Assembly: GCA_946478645.1 (NCBI GenBank) | Contig: CAMLCW010000017.1 | Location: 1 to 27,456, forward strand | Length of the DNA: 27,456 nt | Source of the DNA: an uncultured Variovorax sp. | Lineage (GTDB): Bacteria; Pseudomonadota; Gammaproteobacteria; Burkholderiales; Burkholderiaceae | Direction: 5' to 3' | Part shown: positions 7,935 through 16,151 of the stretch, one piece after another | Layout: every line of letters starts with the position of its first letter | How positions within the stretch are numbered: the stretch's first letter is position 1 | The notes under the pieces: generated by a model | Database searches by the model: none | The model's input: only the letters and a program-made list of their open reading frames with translations | Told to the model about the DNA's origin: nothing | Translations under genes and position numbers: made by a program

Positions 7935-9005
7935 TCAGCCGGGCGCCACGCGCTGCCAGCCGAGCTCGGCCAGCTGCCGCGCCTGCCTTCCGGCATCGAG
8001 CGCATGCGCGTTCGAGGCGTTGCCCGCGAGCGCCCGGCCCATGATGCCCTGCGCGATGGCGGCGGCGCGAAACAGGTTGAAGGCGGTGTAGAAGCGCCAG
8101 GTCTGCGGCGGTACCGGCGCGAGGCCGCGGCGCTCGCAGTAGCGCGCCAGGTAGGCGGCTTCGCTCGGCAGGCCGCGCTCGGCGAGTTGTTGCGCGTCGA
8201 GGTCGCCGAGGCCGCGGAACGGCGGCGGCAATTGCCAGGCCATGCAGTGGTAGGCGAAGTCGGCCATCGGGTCGCCCAGGGTCGAGAGCTCCCAGTCGAG
8301 CACCGCGACGACGCGCGGCGCATCGTGCGCGAACACCAGGTTGTCGAGCCGGAAGTCGCCATGCACGATGCGCGCCGCATGCTCGGGCGGGAGGTTGCCG
8401 GGCAGCCATTCGATCAGCGCCTCCATCGCGTCGATGCGCTCGGTCTCGCTTGCGCGGTACTGCTTACTCCAGCGCGCGACCTGGCGTGCGATGTAGTTGC
8501 CCGGTCGCCCGTAGTCGGCCAGTCCGGCCGCCGCCACGTCGACCTCGTGCAGCGCGGCCTGCACCCGGTTCATCTCGTCGCAGATCGCGGCGCGCTCCGC
8601 GGGGGCGAGATCGGGCAGCTTCGGGTCCCAGAGGATGCGGCCGTCGACGTGGTCCATCACGTAGAAGGCGGTGCCGATCACGCTCGGGTCTTCGCACAGC
8701 GCGTGCACGCGCGGCACCGGCACCTCTGTATCGGCCAGCGCGCGCATGACGCGGTACTCGCGCTCCACCGCATGCGCCGAAGGCAGCAGCACGCCCGGCG
8801 GCTTGCGCCGCAGCACGTAGCGCCGGTTCGGCGTCTCGAGCAGGAAGGTCGGATTCGACTGGCCGCCCTTGAACTGCGAGATGCGGAACCGCGCGGTGGC
8901 GCCGGGGTCGACGCGCGCGGCGAACCAGTGCCGCAAGGCGGTCTCGTCGAAGCGGTGCTGCGCACGCACTTCGGTGGTGCCGGCGAACGGCTCGCTGGTC
9001 GTCAT
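7935..9005 (-). CDS. ACAD11-type acyl-CoA phosphotransferase (APH/choline kinase fold)
   Basis: 356 residues from the ATG at 9005. GAGGAG lies 12 bases upstream, a slightly long spacing; the frame extends to 9080 but the extra 25 residues lie outside the domain. Kinase-fold motifs are FKGGQSNPTFLL (45-56), the Lys-bearing YVLRRKPPG (63-71), the catalytic loop HGDFRLDN (215-222) and the metal-binding DWELSTLGDP (237-246). From memory, these match the N-terminal kinase-like domain of human ACAD11 more closely than antibiotic kinases. In LvaA-type bacterial relatives the substrate is a 4-hydroxyacyl-CoA. It probably cooperates with the ACAD10/11-type dehydrogenase at 2123-3367. It is divergent from the LysR gene at 9143 (137-bp shared promoter region) and followed by the VOC gene. 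Confidence 0.9.
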   Translation of the reverse strand: MTTSEPFAGTTEVRAQHRFDETALRHWFAARVDPGATARFRISQFKGGQSNPTFLLETPNRRYVLRRKPPGVLLPSAHAVEREYRVMRALADTEVPVPRVHALCEDPSVIGTAFYVMDHVDGRILWDPKLPDLAPAERAAICDEMNRVQAALHEVDVAAAGLADYGRPGNYIARQVARWSKQYRASETERIDAMEALIEWLPGNLPPEHAARIVHGDFRLDNLVFAHDAPRVVAVLDWELSTLGDPMADFAYHCMAWQLPPPFRGLGDLDAQQLAERGLPSEAAYLARYCERRGLAPVPPQTWRFYTAFNLFRAAAIAQGIMGRALAGNASNAHALDAGRQARQLAELGWQRVAPG

Positions 9006-9142
9006 GGGCAGGGTTGTCTCCTCGGTGAATGCGCGTGCGCTGCGACTCGCGGCATGATGTAGCGCGTTCTTCCAGGTCACAGCCTAAGGGCAGGGGTGCC
9101 GCGGCGGCCAATGAATGCTTCGAATGGACACCGATACGGCAC

Positions 9143-10051
9143 ATGCATATCTCGCGCGTCGACCTCAACCTGCTCGTGGTGCTCGACACCATCTACACCG
9201 AAGGCGGCATCACCAAGGCGGCGGAGAAGCTGCACCTGACGCAGCCGGCCATCAGCCATGCGCTGGCGCGGTTGCGCGACCTGTTCAACGATCCGCTGTT
9301 CGAGCGCCAGGGCCATCGCATGGTGCCGACGCCGCTCACCAAGCGGCTGATCGACCCGCTGCGCGGCTCGCTGCAGTCGATCGGCGCGCTGCTCAACGAC
9401 ACGCAGAGCTTCGAACCCGCGAGCGCAAAAAACAAGCGCTTCGTGATCGGGCTGCGCGACTTCATGGAATCGACCGTGATGCCGCCGCTGATGAAGGCGC
9501 TGGCCGTGGAAGCGCCCGGCGTGGAAGTGTCGAGCGTGCGCGCCAACCGCCGCAGCCTGGAGAGCGAACTCGCGGCCGGCACGCTCGACGTGGCGGTCGA
9601 CGTGCTGCTGCCGCTGTCGGACGCGGTGAAGGTCAAGCGCATCACCGTCGACGGCATGGCGGTGGTGGCGCGCCAGGGGCATCCGGCGATCGCGGGCGGC
9701 GCCATCTCGCTCGACAGCTACCTCGCCGAGCGGCACATCCTGGTGACCTCGCGCCGCCAGGGACCGGGCTTCGAGGACATCGAACTGCGCCGCATGGGCG
9801 TGCAGCGCCAGGTGGCGCTGCGCTGCCAGTTCTACTTCGCGGCCTGCCGCACGGTGTCGGAGACGGACCTGCTGCTCACCATGCCCGAGAGTTACGCGCA
9901 CATGGCGAACCGCCAGTTCGGCAACCAGGTGATGGCGTTCCCGGTGCCGCTGTCGTCGATGGATGCCTACATGTACTGGCACGCGAGCACCGACAACGAC
10001 GCGGCCAACCGCTGGCTGCGCTCGGTGATGCTGCGCTGCATTGCGCGCTGA
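9143..10051 (+). CDS. LysR-family transcriptional regulator (first)
   Basis: 302 residues from the ATG at 9143 (MHISRVDLNLLVVLD), the usual position relative to the helix-turn-helix; upstream in-frame sequence is non-domain. The N-terminal winged HTH includes GGITKAAEKLHLTQPAISHA followed by LFNDPLFERQGHRMVPT. An effector-binding domain of periplasmic-binding-protein type follows from about residue 90. The length is typical. It is divergent from the phosphotransferase-VOC operon and most likely controls it, the common arrangement for LysR regulators. The inducer is unknown; the HTH style resembles the NodD/LinR-like branch. No clear T-N11-A operator could be fixed in the 137-bp gap. A second LysR gene follows 33 bp downstream. 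Confidence 0.92.
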   Translation: MHISRVDLNLLVVLDTIYTEGGITKAAEKLHLTQPAISHALARLRDLFNDPLFERQGHRMVPTPLTKRLIDPLRGSLQSIGALLNDTQSFEPASAKNKRFVIGLRDFMESTVMPPLMKALAVEAPGVEVSSVRANRRSLESELAAGTLDVAVDVLLPLSDAVKVKRITVDGMAVVARQGHPAIAGGAISLDSYLAERHILVTSRRQGPGFEDIELRRMGVQRQVALRCQFYFAACRTVSETDLLLTMPESYAHMANRQFGNQVMAFPVPLSSMDAYMYWHASTDNDAANRWLRSVMLRCIAR

Positions 10052-10084
10052 CCGGGTGCCGCGCGTCTGCGGCAAACTGGCGCC

Positions 10085-11044
10085 ATGTCACTCCCCCCCG
10101 AGCCGGAAGGCGATACCGCGCGGCGCCTGGACGAGCCGCTGCTGCGCTCGCTGCATGCGCTGCTCAGCGAATCCGGCGTGTCCCAGGCGGCCGCCCGCCT
10201 GGGCATCGACCAGTCCGCAATGAGCCGCCACCTCGCCGTGTTGCGTCGGCTGATCGGCGACCCGCTCCTGATCCGGGTCGGCAATCGCATGGTGCTGACC
10301 GAACGCGCGCAAGAGCTGGTCGCGCCGACGCAGCGGATCCTTGCCGACATGTCGCTGCTGGTCTCGCATGCGATGGCGCGGCCCTTGCGCAGCCTGCGCC
10401 GCAGCTTCCGGATCGCGACCTACGACTTCATGCCCAAGGCCTTCTTCGCCGACCTGGCCGAGCGCGTTGGCCGGGAAGCGCCCGATTGCGACCTGGTGAT
10501 CCGCGGCCTGGGCTCACGCTTCGAGCACTACCGGCAGCTGGCGGACGGCGACGTGGACCTGGTGATCACGGTGTGGCCCGAGCTGCCCGAGCACCTGCGG
10601 GCCACCAGCCTGCTCGACGAGCCGCTGGTCTGCGTGCTGCGCCCCGGCCATCCGATGGCAGAGCCCGGCGCCCTGACGCTGGAGAGCTTCGAGCGTGCGA
10701 GCCACCTGACCTCGCTCGAGCACGTGCCGGGGCGGGGCACCGTGATCGATGCCCAGCTGGCCGAACTGGGCGTGACGCTGCGCACCCTGGTGCACACCCA
10801 GTTCCTGAGCCTGGCGCCGAGCATCCTGTCGCGCACCGACCTCGTCTTCACCACCGGGCGGCTGCTGGCCGAGGACTTCGCGCGCGAGCACGGCCTGGTG
10901 ATCGTGCCCTTTCCCGCCAGCATCAAGCCGATGCGCTACCGGCTCGTGTGGCATGAGCGCACGCACACGGACCATGCCTTGCGGTGGCTCCGCGAGGAGC
11001 TGACGGCGGCAGCGCGCGCGCTCGCGCAGGGGCCGGGGTCATGA
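10085..11044 (+). CDS. LysR-family transcriptional regulator (second)
   Basis: A 319-residue LysR protein. The HTH is formed by SGVSQAAARLGIDQSAMSRH and is followed by IGDPLLIRVGNRMVLTERA; an effector-binding domain starts near SFRIATYDFMPK. It carries a short N-terminal extension before the HTH. It is divergent in sequence from the LysR gene just upstream, so the pair is not a recent duplication. It lies 70 bp upstream of the deaminase-like gene on the same strand. It may regulate the deaminase-Bug unit (11115-13241), but this is inferred from position only. No strong Shine-Dalgarno precedes the ATG. Confidence 0.9.
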   Translation: MSLPPEPEGDTARRLDEPLLRSLHALLSESGVSQAAARLGIDQSAMSRHLAVLRRLIGDPLLIRVGNRMVLTERAQELVAPTQRILADMSLLVSHAMARPLRSLRRSFRIATYDFMPKAFFADLAERVGREAPDCDLVIRGLGSRFEHYRQLADGDVDLVITVWPELPEHLRATSLLDEPLVCVLRPGHPMAEPGALTLESFERASHLTSLEHVPGRGTVIDAQLAELGVTLRTLVHTQFLSLAPSILSRTDLVFTTGRLLAEDFAREHGLVIVPFPASIKPMRYRLVWHERTHTDHALRWLREELTAAARALAQGPGS

Positions 11045-11114
11045 CGCGGCTGTCATAACCCGGGCAACGCGCGCGCCATGGGCCCGGTGCATCGGCGCCG
11101 ATAAGGTTCGCCGC

Positions 11115-12206
11115 ATGCAAGCAGAACCCTCACCAGCCCCTCCGTCCGCGTCCAGCGCCTTTCCCGCCCCATGGCTCGGCCGCCTGCCCAAGGTGGACCT
11201 GCACCTGCACATCGCAGGCACCCTGCGGCCGGCCACGCTGGCCGCACTGGCGCAGCGCCACGGGCTGCCCCTTCCGCGCCCGGTCGACCAGCTGTACGTC
11301 TACCGCGACTTCTACGACTTCATCGACGTGCTGCGGCTGGGCGCACGCGCCGTGCGCACTGCCGCCGACTTCGAGCGCATGGCCTACGAGGCGATCGAGG
11401 ACGCCGCTGCCGCCGGCACCCGGCATGTGGAGATGTCCTTCAATCCGCAGTACTACATGCCGACGCAGGTGCCCTACCGGGTGCAGCTCGACGGCCTGGC
11501 GGCGGGGGTGCGCGCGGCCGGGCGCGACTTCGGCTGCTCGGCGCTGCTGATCGCGTCGCTGGACCGCGGCCTGCCGATGGACAGCGCCGAGCAGGCCATC
11601 TCGGACATCCTCGCCCAGCCGCACGAGCTGGTCGTGGGCATCGGCCTCGACGGACCCGAGCGCGAAGGCCCGCCCGCCCGGTTCGCGCCGCTGTTCCAGC
11701 GTGCGGGCCGGGCCGGCCTCCGGCGCACCGCCCACGTCTGCGAAGACAACCAGACGCTGCAGGAAGCCCCGCCTTCCCATGTGCGCGACTGCCTGCAATT
11801 GCTCGGCTGCGACCGCCTCGACCACGGCTACAACCTGATGGCCGACAACGACAGTGTGGAACGGGCCAGGGACAGCGGCGTGTACTTCTGCGTGTGCGGC
11901 ATCACGAGCGTCAAGCGCAACCAGGCACGCCGCTTGCAAAGCATCCGCGCCATGCAGGACGCCGGCCTGCGGCTGACCCTCAACACCGACGACCCCGCGA
12001 TGTTCCACACCGACCAGGCCCACACCCTCGGCACGGTGCTCGATGGCTGCGGCTGGTCATGGCGCGAGGCCTGCGCCTTCAGCCTGGCGGGCGTGGATGC
12101 CTGCTGGCTCGATGCGGATGCCAGGCGTGCGCTGCGCGACCGCTTCGAGCGTGAGATCGCCGCGCTGGCCGATGCATCCGGCGCCAGTGCATCCGCCATT
12201 CAATGA
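11115..12206 (+). CDS. Adenosine/adenine deaminase-family metal-dependent hydrolase with altered motifs
   Basis: A 363-residue TIM-barrel hydrolase of the adenosine deaminase family. Metal and catalytic residues are recognisable: HLH at 30-32, the third His and general-acid Glu in AHVCED (His207, Glu210), His237 in DRLDHGYN, and Asp292-Asp293 in LTLNTDDP. Two signatures differ from the norm. The family HLHLEG/HVHLDG segment is HLHIAG, with Ala at the usual acidic position that contacts substrate, and the HAGE motif is HVCE. The GIGLDGPEREGPP segment resembles the adenine-deaminase branch. AAGG (11103-11106) precedes the ATG by 8 bases. A Bug gene follows after 21 bp, suggesting uptake and hydrolysis of one compound. 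The substrate may not be adenosine or adenine. Confidence 0.85.
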   Translation: MQAEPSPAPPSASSAFPAPWLGRLPKVDLHLHIAGTLRPATLAALAQRHGLPLPRPVDQLYVYRDFYDFIDVLRLGARAVRTAADFERMAYEAIEDAAAAGTRHVEMSFNPQYYMPTQVPYRVQLDGLAAGVRAAGRDFGCSALLIASLDRGLPMDSAEQAISDILAQPHELVVGIGLDGPEREGPPARFAPLFQRAGRAGLRRTAHVCEDNQTLQEAPPSHVRDCLQLLGCDRLDHGYNLMADNDSVERARDSGVYFCVCGITSVKRNQARRLQSIRAMQDAGLRLTLNTDDPAMFHTDQAHTLGTVLDGCGWSWREACAFSLAGVDACWLDADARRALRDRFEREIAALADASGASASAIQ

Positions 12207-12227
12207 TCTCATCACCCAGGAGCCTTC

Positions 12228-13241
12228 ATGAAAACCCCCAACTTCCTCTCCCGCCGCCGCTGGCTCCGCGCCTGCCTCCTGGGTGCGCTGCCGGCCTTCG
12301 CCGGGCTCGGCGGCGCCCATGCGGCGGGGCCGGCCTGGCCGGCGCAGCCGGTGACCATCCTCGTGCCCTATTCGGCGGGCGGCAACGTGGATGTGCTCGC
12401 GCGCTGGATCGTGCCCGACCTGTCCCGGCGCCTGGGCCAACCCGTCGTCATCGAGAACCTGCCCGGTGCCGGCGGCATCATCGGCACCGAGAAAGTCGTG
12501 CGCGCCAAACCCGACGGTTACACCCTGCTGATGTCGGTGGAGAGCGCCGTCGTCATCGCGAAGATGGTCACGCCCGCGACGGTGCGCTACGACGGCCTGC
12601 GGGACCTGCAGCCCGTCACGCTGCTCGGCGCCCAGCCGCTGGCGCTGGTCGGCCGGCCCGGGCTGCCGGCCAGGACGGCCGGCGCGCTGTTCAAGGACAT
12701 GAAGGACCACCCCGGCAAATACAGCTACGCCACCTCGGGCGTCGGCACCTCGCTGCATCTCGGCGGCGAGATGCTCAAGCAGATGGCCGCGGTGGACATG
12801 GTGCATGTCCCGTACCGCAACGGCCCGCAGATCGTCACGGACCTCAGCGGCAACCAGCTCGACCTGGCCGTGCTGCCGCTGTCGATGGTGATGCAGCAGG
12901 CGCGCGCGGGGCAGGTGCGGATCTACGGCCTGATGGACGACAAGCCCTCGACCGCCATGCCCGAAGCGCAACTGCTGGGCGACAACGAAGCCGCCCTGCG
13001 CGGCGCGAACGTCACGGTGTGGCAGGGGATCTTCGCGCCGAAGGGCACGCCCGCCCACGTCGTCGCCCGCCTGGACGAGGCATTGCGCGCCGTGCTGCAT
13101 GAGCCGGGCGTGCGCAGGAACTTCGCGGACGGCGGCGTGACGGTGATCGGCTCGGGCCCGGCCGCGTTCTCGCGCTTCCTGCAGGAGGAGCAGGCCAAGT
13201 TCGGCGCGGTCGTGGCCAAGGGGCAGATCAGGGCCGAGTAG
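12228..13241 (+). CDS. Bug/TctC-family periplasmic substrate-binding protein (first)
   Basis: A 337-residue tripartite-tricarboxylate-transporter-type receptor. The N-terminus has an arginine-rich n-region (SRRRWL), a hydrophobic core and an AHAA-like cleavage region, so it is exported, possibly by Tat. Family marks are VTILVPYSAGGNVDVLAR, PVVIENLPGAGGIIGT, PDGYTLL, the YATSGVGTSLHLGGEML loop and VHVPYRNG. AGGAG at 12218-12222 lies 5 bases before the ATG. It probably shares an operon with the deaminase-like gene 21 bp upstream. No TctA/TctB membrane subunits occur in the window, so it is either an orphan receptor using a distant permease or a signalling receptor. Bug proteins bind small carboxylates or amides; the ligand is not predictable here. 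Confidence 0.92.
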   Translation: MKTPNFLSRRRWLRACLLGALPAFAGLGGAHAAGPAWPAQPVTILVPYSAGGNVDVLARWIVPDLSRRLGQPVVIENLPGAGGIIGTEKVVRAKPDGYTLLMSVESAVVIAKMVTPATVRYDGLRDLQPVTLLGAQPLALVGRPGLPARTAGALFKDMKDHPGKYSYATSGVGTSLHLGGEMLKQMAAVDMVHVPYRNGPQIVTDLSGNQLDLAVLPLSMVMQQARAGQVRIYGLMDDKPSTAMPEAQLLGDNEAALRGANVTVWQGIFAPKGTPAHVVARLDEALRAVLHEPGVRRNFADGGVTVIGSGPAAFSRFLQEEQAKFGAVVAKGQIRAE

Positions 13242-13265
13242 GGCCGAACAGCATCATTCAGAAAA

Positions 13266-13321
13266 TCTTATCGATCGGCGGAATTACAGTATTGGACGCC
13301 TCGGGGGCCACCGCTTCCAAT
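13266..13321 (+). promoter_or_regulatory. Shared 34-bp element, copy 1, with possible promoter, upstream of the first Hyi gene
   Basis: Positions 13266-13299 hold TCTTATCGATCGG, seven variable bases, then ACAGTATTGGACGC. The same two blocks with the same spacing recur at 16165-16198; 27 of 34 positions are identical. The second block contains a plausible -35, TTGGAC (13292-13297). TCCAAT (13316-13321), 18 bp further on, is a possible -10 but a poor match. If this promoter is right, transcription would start almost at the ATG at 13330, which has no Shine-Dalgarno, implying a nearly leaderless message. The likely binder is the LysR protein encoded at 15239-16147, inferred from position. Confidence 0.7.
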
Positions 13322-13329
13322 GCGCAACC

Positions 13330-14142
13330 ATGGAGACACCGCTGATTGCTGCCAGCCTGAGATGGTTGTTCACCGAGTTGCCGCTGGCCGAACGCTTCGG
13401 CGCGGCGGCGGCCTGCGGCTTCCGCGCGGTGGACCTGAGCGTGCCCTACGAACTGCCGCTGCCGGAACTGCGCGCGTCGCTCCTGCGCCATGACCTGCGC
13501 TTCCTCTACCTGCTGGCGGCGCCGGGCGACTGGGACGCCGGCGATCGCGGCCTGGCCGCGGTGCCGGGGCGGCAGGAAGAATTCCGCGCCGGCATGCACG
13601 AGGCGATCCGGTATGCATCGGAACTCGGCCGCCCCTTGATCCATCCGCCCGCGGGCAACCTGCCCGAGGCTGCCGACCCGGCCGAATGCGCGCATGTGCT
13701 GCGCGAGAACCTGCGTTGGGCCTGCATGCAGGCCGCCGGGCACGGCCTGCGGCTGGTGCTGGAGCCGGTGTGCCGCCGCGACTTCCCGCGCTATCCGGTC
13801 AACACCGTGCGCCAGGTGATCGATCTCGCCGGGCAGATCGGTGCGGGCAATCTCGGCATCGTGCTGGACTTCCACCACGTGCAGTGGGAGCACGGGCACG
13901 ACATGGCGCAGGTGCATGCCGAACTGCGCCGCGCGATGCCGCTGCTGTGGTACGTGCAGATCGCCTTCGCGCCGGATCGGCGCGGGCCCGACGAATCGGG
14001 CCACGACGTGCACGCCACCATCGCCGAGGCGCAGCGCCTCGGCTACCGCGGCGCATTCAGCTGCGAGTACCGGCCCGCGGGCAACTCGCGCGCGAGCCTG
14101 CGCTGGGCGCAGCGCTACGGCATCCGTGCCACCGTGCCATGA
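13330..14142 (+). CDS. Hydroxypyruvate isomerase-like TIM-barrel protein (first Hyi paralogue)
   Basis: A 270-residue protein of the Hyi/xylose-isomerase-like TIM-barrel family. It begins with the typical LRWLFTELPLAERF and carries the GDWDAGDRGLAAVPGRQEEF segment. Residues expected for metal binding and isomerisation are kept: Glu145 (LVLEPV), Asp180 and His183 (VLDFHH), Gln210 (WYVQIA) and Glu246 (SCEYRP). The usual HEPGxGE loop after the Gln strand is replaced by DRRGPDESGHD, unlike the second paralogue at 17888, so the substrate may differ. Hyi interconverts hydroxypyruvate and tartronate semialdehyde, but the wider family acts on other short sugars and keto acids. No Shine-Dalgarno is visible. 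Its stop overlaps an ATG (ATGA at 14139-14142) in the frame of the next Bug gene. Confidence 0.82.
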   Translation: METPLIAASLRWLFTELPLAERFGAAAACGFRAVDLSVPYELPLPELRASLLRHDLRFLYLLAAPGDWDAGDRGLAAVPGRQEEFRAGMHEAIRYASELGRPLIHPPAGNLPEAADPAECAHVLRENLRWACMQAAGHGLRLVLEPVCRRDFPRYPVNTVRQVIDLAGQIGAGNLGIVLDFHHVQWEHGHDMAQVHAELRRAMPLLWYVQIAFAPDRRGPDESGHDVHATIAEAQRLGYRGAFSCEYRPAGNSRASLRWAQRYGIRATVP

Positions 14143-14162
14143 CGGCAGGAGGAGACGCCACC

Positions 14163-15137
14163 GTGACCCGCCTGCATCGCCGCACACTGCTGTCGCTGGG
14201 CCTCGCATGGGCCGCCGGCGCACGCGCCCAGCCCACCGGCGGGGACGGTCCCATCCGGATGATCGTGCCCTACAGCGCCGGGGGCTCGCTCGACACCATC
14301 GGGCGTTCCGTTGCCGAGGGCATGGGCCGCGACCTTGGCGTGCCGGTGATCGTGGACAACCGCACCGGCGCCTCGGGCACGATCGGCGCGGCAGCGGCCG
14401 CGCGTGCCGCAGCCGACGGCCGCACGCTGCTGCTCGGCGGTTCCAGCACGCATGCGGTGCTGCCGGCGGCATGGCCGAAACTGCCCTACGACGCGGTGGC
14501 CGACTTCACCCCGATCTCGATGGTCGCGGAGGTGGAGAACGCGCTGGTCGTCAGCCCGGCGCTGCCCGTCAAGAGCATGGCCGAGCTGGTGGCCTACTGC
14601 AAGGCGCGGCCCGGGCAATTGGCCTTCGGCTCCTCGGGCGCGGGCGGCATCACGCACCTGGCCGGCGAGCTGTTCAAGATGGCGGCGGGCGTGGACGCGA
14701 TCCACGTGCCCTACAAGGCGAACTCCGAAGTCGACATGGCCCTGCTGAGCGGGCAGCTCCAGTTCGCCTTCGCCACGCTCGTGACGGCCATCCCGCACAT
14801 CCGGGCCGGCCGCATGCGTGCCCTCGCGCTGGCCAGCACGCAGCGCTCGGAGTTCCTGCCGGCGCTGCCCACCACGGCCGAAGCCGGATTCCCTAGCATC
14901 GTCGCGGTGTCCTGGGCGGCCCTGTACGGGCCCGCGAAGCTGGACGCAGCCGAGGTCGCGCGGCTGAATGCGGCAGCCCAGGCCTCGCTGAAGCGCCCCG
15001 AGTTGAAGGCGCGCTTCGACGCGATCGTCACGCGCGTGCTGCGCAGCACGCCGGCAGAACTGGCCGACTACCAGAAGCGCGACCATGCGCGCTGGCGCCG
15101 CGTGGTCCAGACCGCCGGCATCAAGCTCGAAAGCTGA
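14163..15137 (+). CDS. Bug/TctC-family periplasmic substrate-binding protein (second)
   Basis: 324 residues from the GTG at 14163, preceded by a strong AGGAGGAG (14147-14154) at 8 bases. An in-frame ATG at 14139, overlapping the Hyi stop as ATGA, would add 8 residues before the signal peptide and is less likely. The signal peptide (HRRTLLSLGLAWAAGARAQ) is followed by IRMIVPYSAGGSLDTIGR, VIVDNRTGASGTIG, the SSGAGGITHLAGELF loop and IHVPYKANSEVDMALL, all typical of the family. It is the second gene of a unit with the first Hyi-like gene, downstream of the shared 34-bp element. The pairing suggests the receptor captures the substrate or inducer of the Hyi-like pathway. No TctA/B partner is near. 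Confidence 0.92.
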   Translation: MTRLHRRTLLSLGLAWAAGARAQPTGGDGPIRMIVPYSAGGSLDTIGRSVAEGMGRDLGVPVIVDNRTGASGTIGAAAAARAAADGRTLLLGGSSTHAVLPAAWPKLPYDAVADFTPISMVAEVENALVVSPALPVKSMAELVAYCKARPGQLAFGSSGAGGITHLAGELFKMAAGVDAIHVPYKANSEVDMALLSGQLQFAFATLVTAIPHIRAGRMRALALASTQRSEFLPALPTTAEAGFPSIVAVSWAALYGPAKLDAAEVARLNAAAQASLKRPELKARFDAIVTRVLRSTPAELADYQKRDHARWRRVVQTAGIKLES

Positions 15138-15238
15138 GCTGCGCCCCGGTGCAGCCCTGCCCGGACCCCCGGGGGATAGCCCGCATGCGGCCAACGGGCT
15201 TAAAGTCGGCGAGGATTGACGATCAAACCTTCATCGAC

Positions 15239-16147
15239 ATGAACCTGCGCCGCCTTCGCTATTTCGTCGTGGTGGCAGAGGAGCTGCACTTCGGGCGCGC
15301 CGCGCAGCGCCTGCATGTCGCCCAACCCGCGCTCACGCAGAACATCCAGGCGCTCGAAGCCGAGTTCAACGTCGCGCTGCTGGCGCGGTCGAGCCGCCGC
15401 GTCGAACTCACCGAGGCCGGCGCGGTGCTGTTCGCCGAAGCGCAGCGCCTGCTCGAGGTGGCGGACCAGGTGCGCCACCGCATGCATGCCTTCGTGCTCG
15501 GCCGCGAAGGCACCCTGCGCCTGAACTTCGCCCGCTCGGCGGCCGGCGGTGCCTCGAGCGCGATCGTGGAGATGCTGCGCAACGAGGCGCCTGCGCTGCA
15601 ATTGCAGATCAACTCCCAGTACACGGCCAAGAGCATCGAGGACCTGCTCGACGGCAAGCTCGATGCGGCCTTCGTGCGCTCGCCGCTGGAGCTGGCAGAC
15701 CCGGCCGTCGGGCAGTTGCAGGTGCTGCCGATCGGCAGCGAGGCGCTCGTGGTCGGGCTGCCGCGGACCCATCGCCTGACGCGGCGCCAGCGCATCCGTG
15801 CCGCGGACCTGGCCGACGAACCGATCGTGACCGGCTCCGCCGAGCGCGCACCGGGCTTCTACCGCATGATGTTCGGCCAGATCTGGGGCGAAGGCGCGCC
15901 GCGGATCGTCCTCCACGAGCCCGACGAGGAGCACATGCTGCGCGCCGTGGCCGCGGGAACCGGCCTCACGATCCTCACCGAGTCGCGCGCAAAGGCCATC
16001 CAGGTCCAGGGCGTCGCCATCCGCCGGTTCGCCGCGCCCGAGCCGCGCGCGGGGCTGGCGCTGGTGTGGCTCGCGGGCAACCTCAACACGGCACTGGCCA
16101 TGCTGGTCGACGCCGCGCATCGGTTCGTCTCCCAGCGCCCCGCCTGA
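15239..16147 (+). CDS. LysR-family transcriptional regulator (third), candidate regulator of the Hyi/ThDP regulon
   Basis: 302 residues from the ATG at 15239 (MNLRRLRYFVVVAEELHFGR), the canonical LysR N-terminus. The HTH is FGRAAQRLHVAQPALTQNIQALE; the effector domain begins near TLRLNFARSAAGG, a style seen in the BenM/CatM/CbbR-like groups. Upstream in-frame codons to 15149 are outside the domain. The 101-bp upstream gap has no strong Shine-Dalgarno or clear operator; TTGACG at 15216-15221 is the only -35-like string. The gene lies between the two units that carry the shared 34-bp element, and its stop codon is only 17 bp from the second copy. It is therefore the best candidate to bind both. 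The inducer is probably a carboxylate from the pathway; this is inference. Confidence 0.92.
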   Translation: MNLRRLRYFVVVAEELHFGRAAQRLHVAQPALTQNIQALEAEFNVALLARSSRRVELTEAGAVLFAEAQRLLEVADQVRHRMHAFVLGREGTLRLNFARSAAGGASSAIVEMLRNEAPALQLQINSQYTAKSIEDLLDGKLDAAFVRSPLELADPAVGQLQVLPIGSEALVVGLPRTHRLTRRQRIRAADLADEPIVTGSAERAPGFYRMMFGQIWGEGAPRIVLHEPDEEHMLRAVAAGTGLTILTESRAKAIQVQGVAIRRFAAPEPRAGLALVWLAGNLNTALAMLVDAAHRFVSQRPA

Positions 16148-16151
16148 GCGC

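Noticed and set aside
7935..9005. Aminoglycoside resistance kinase
   Set aside because: The fold is shared, but the sequence blocks match the ACAD11 kinase-like domain and the gene lies among acyl-CoA genes.
9006..9142. LysR T-N11-A operator between the phosphotransferase and first LysR genes
   Set aside because: Expected from gene layout, but no convincing dyad could be fixed by eye.
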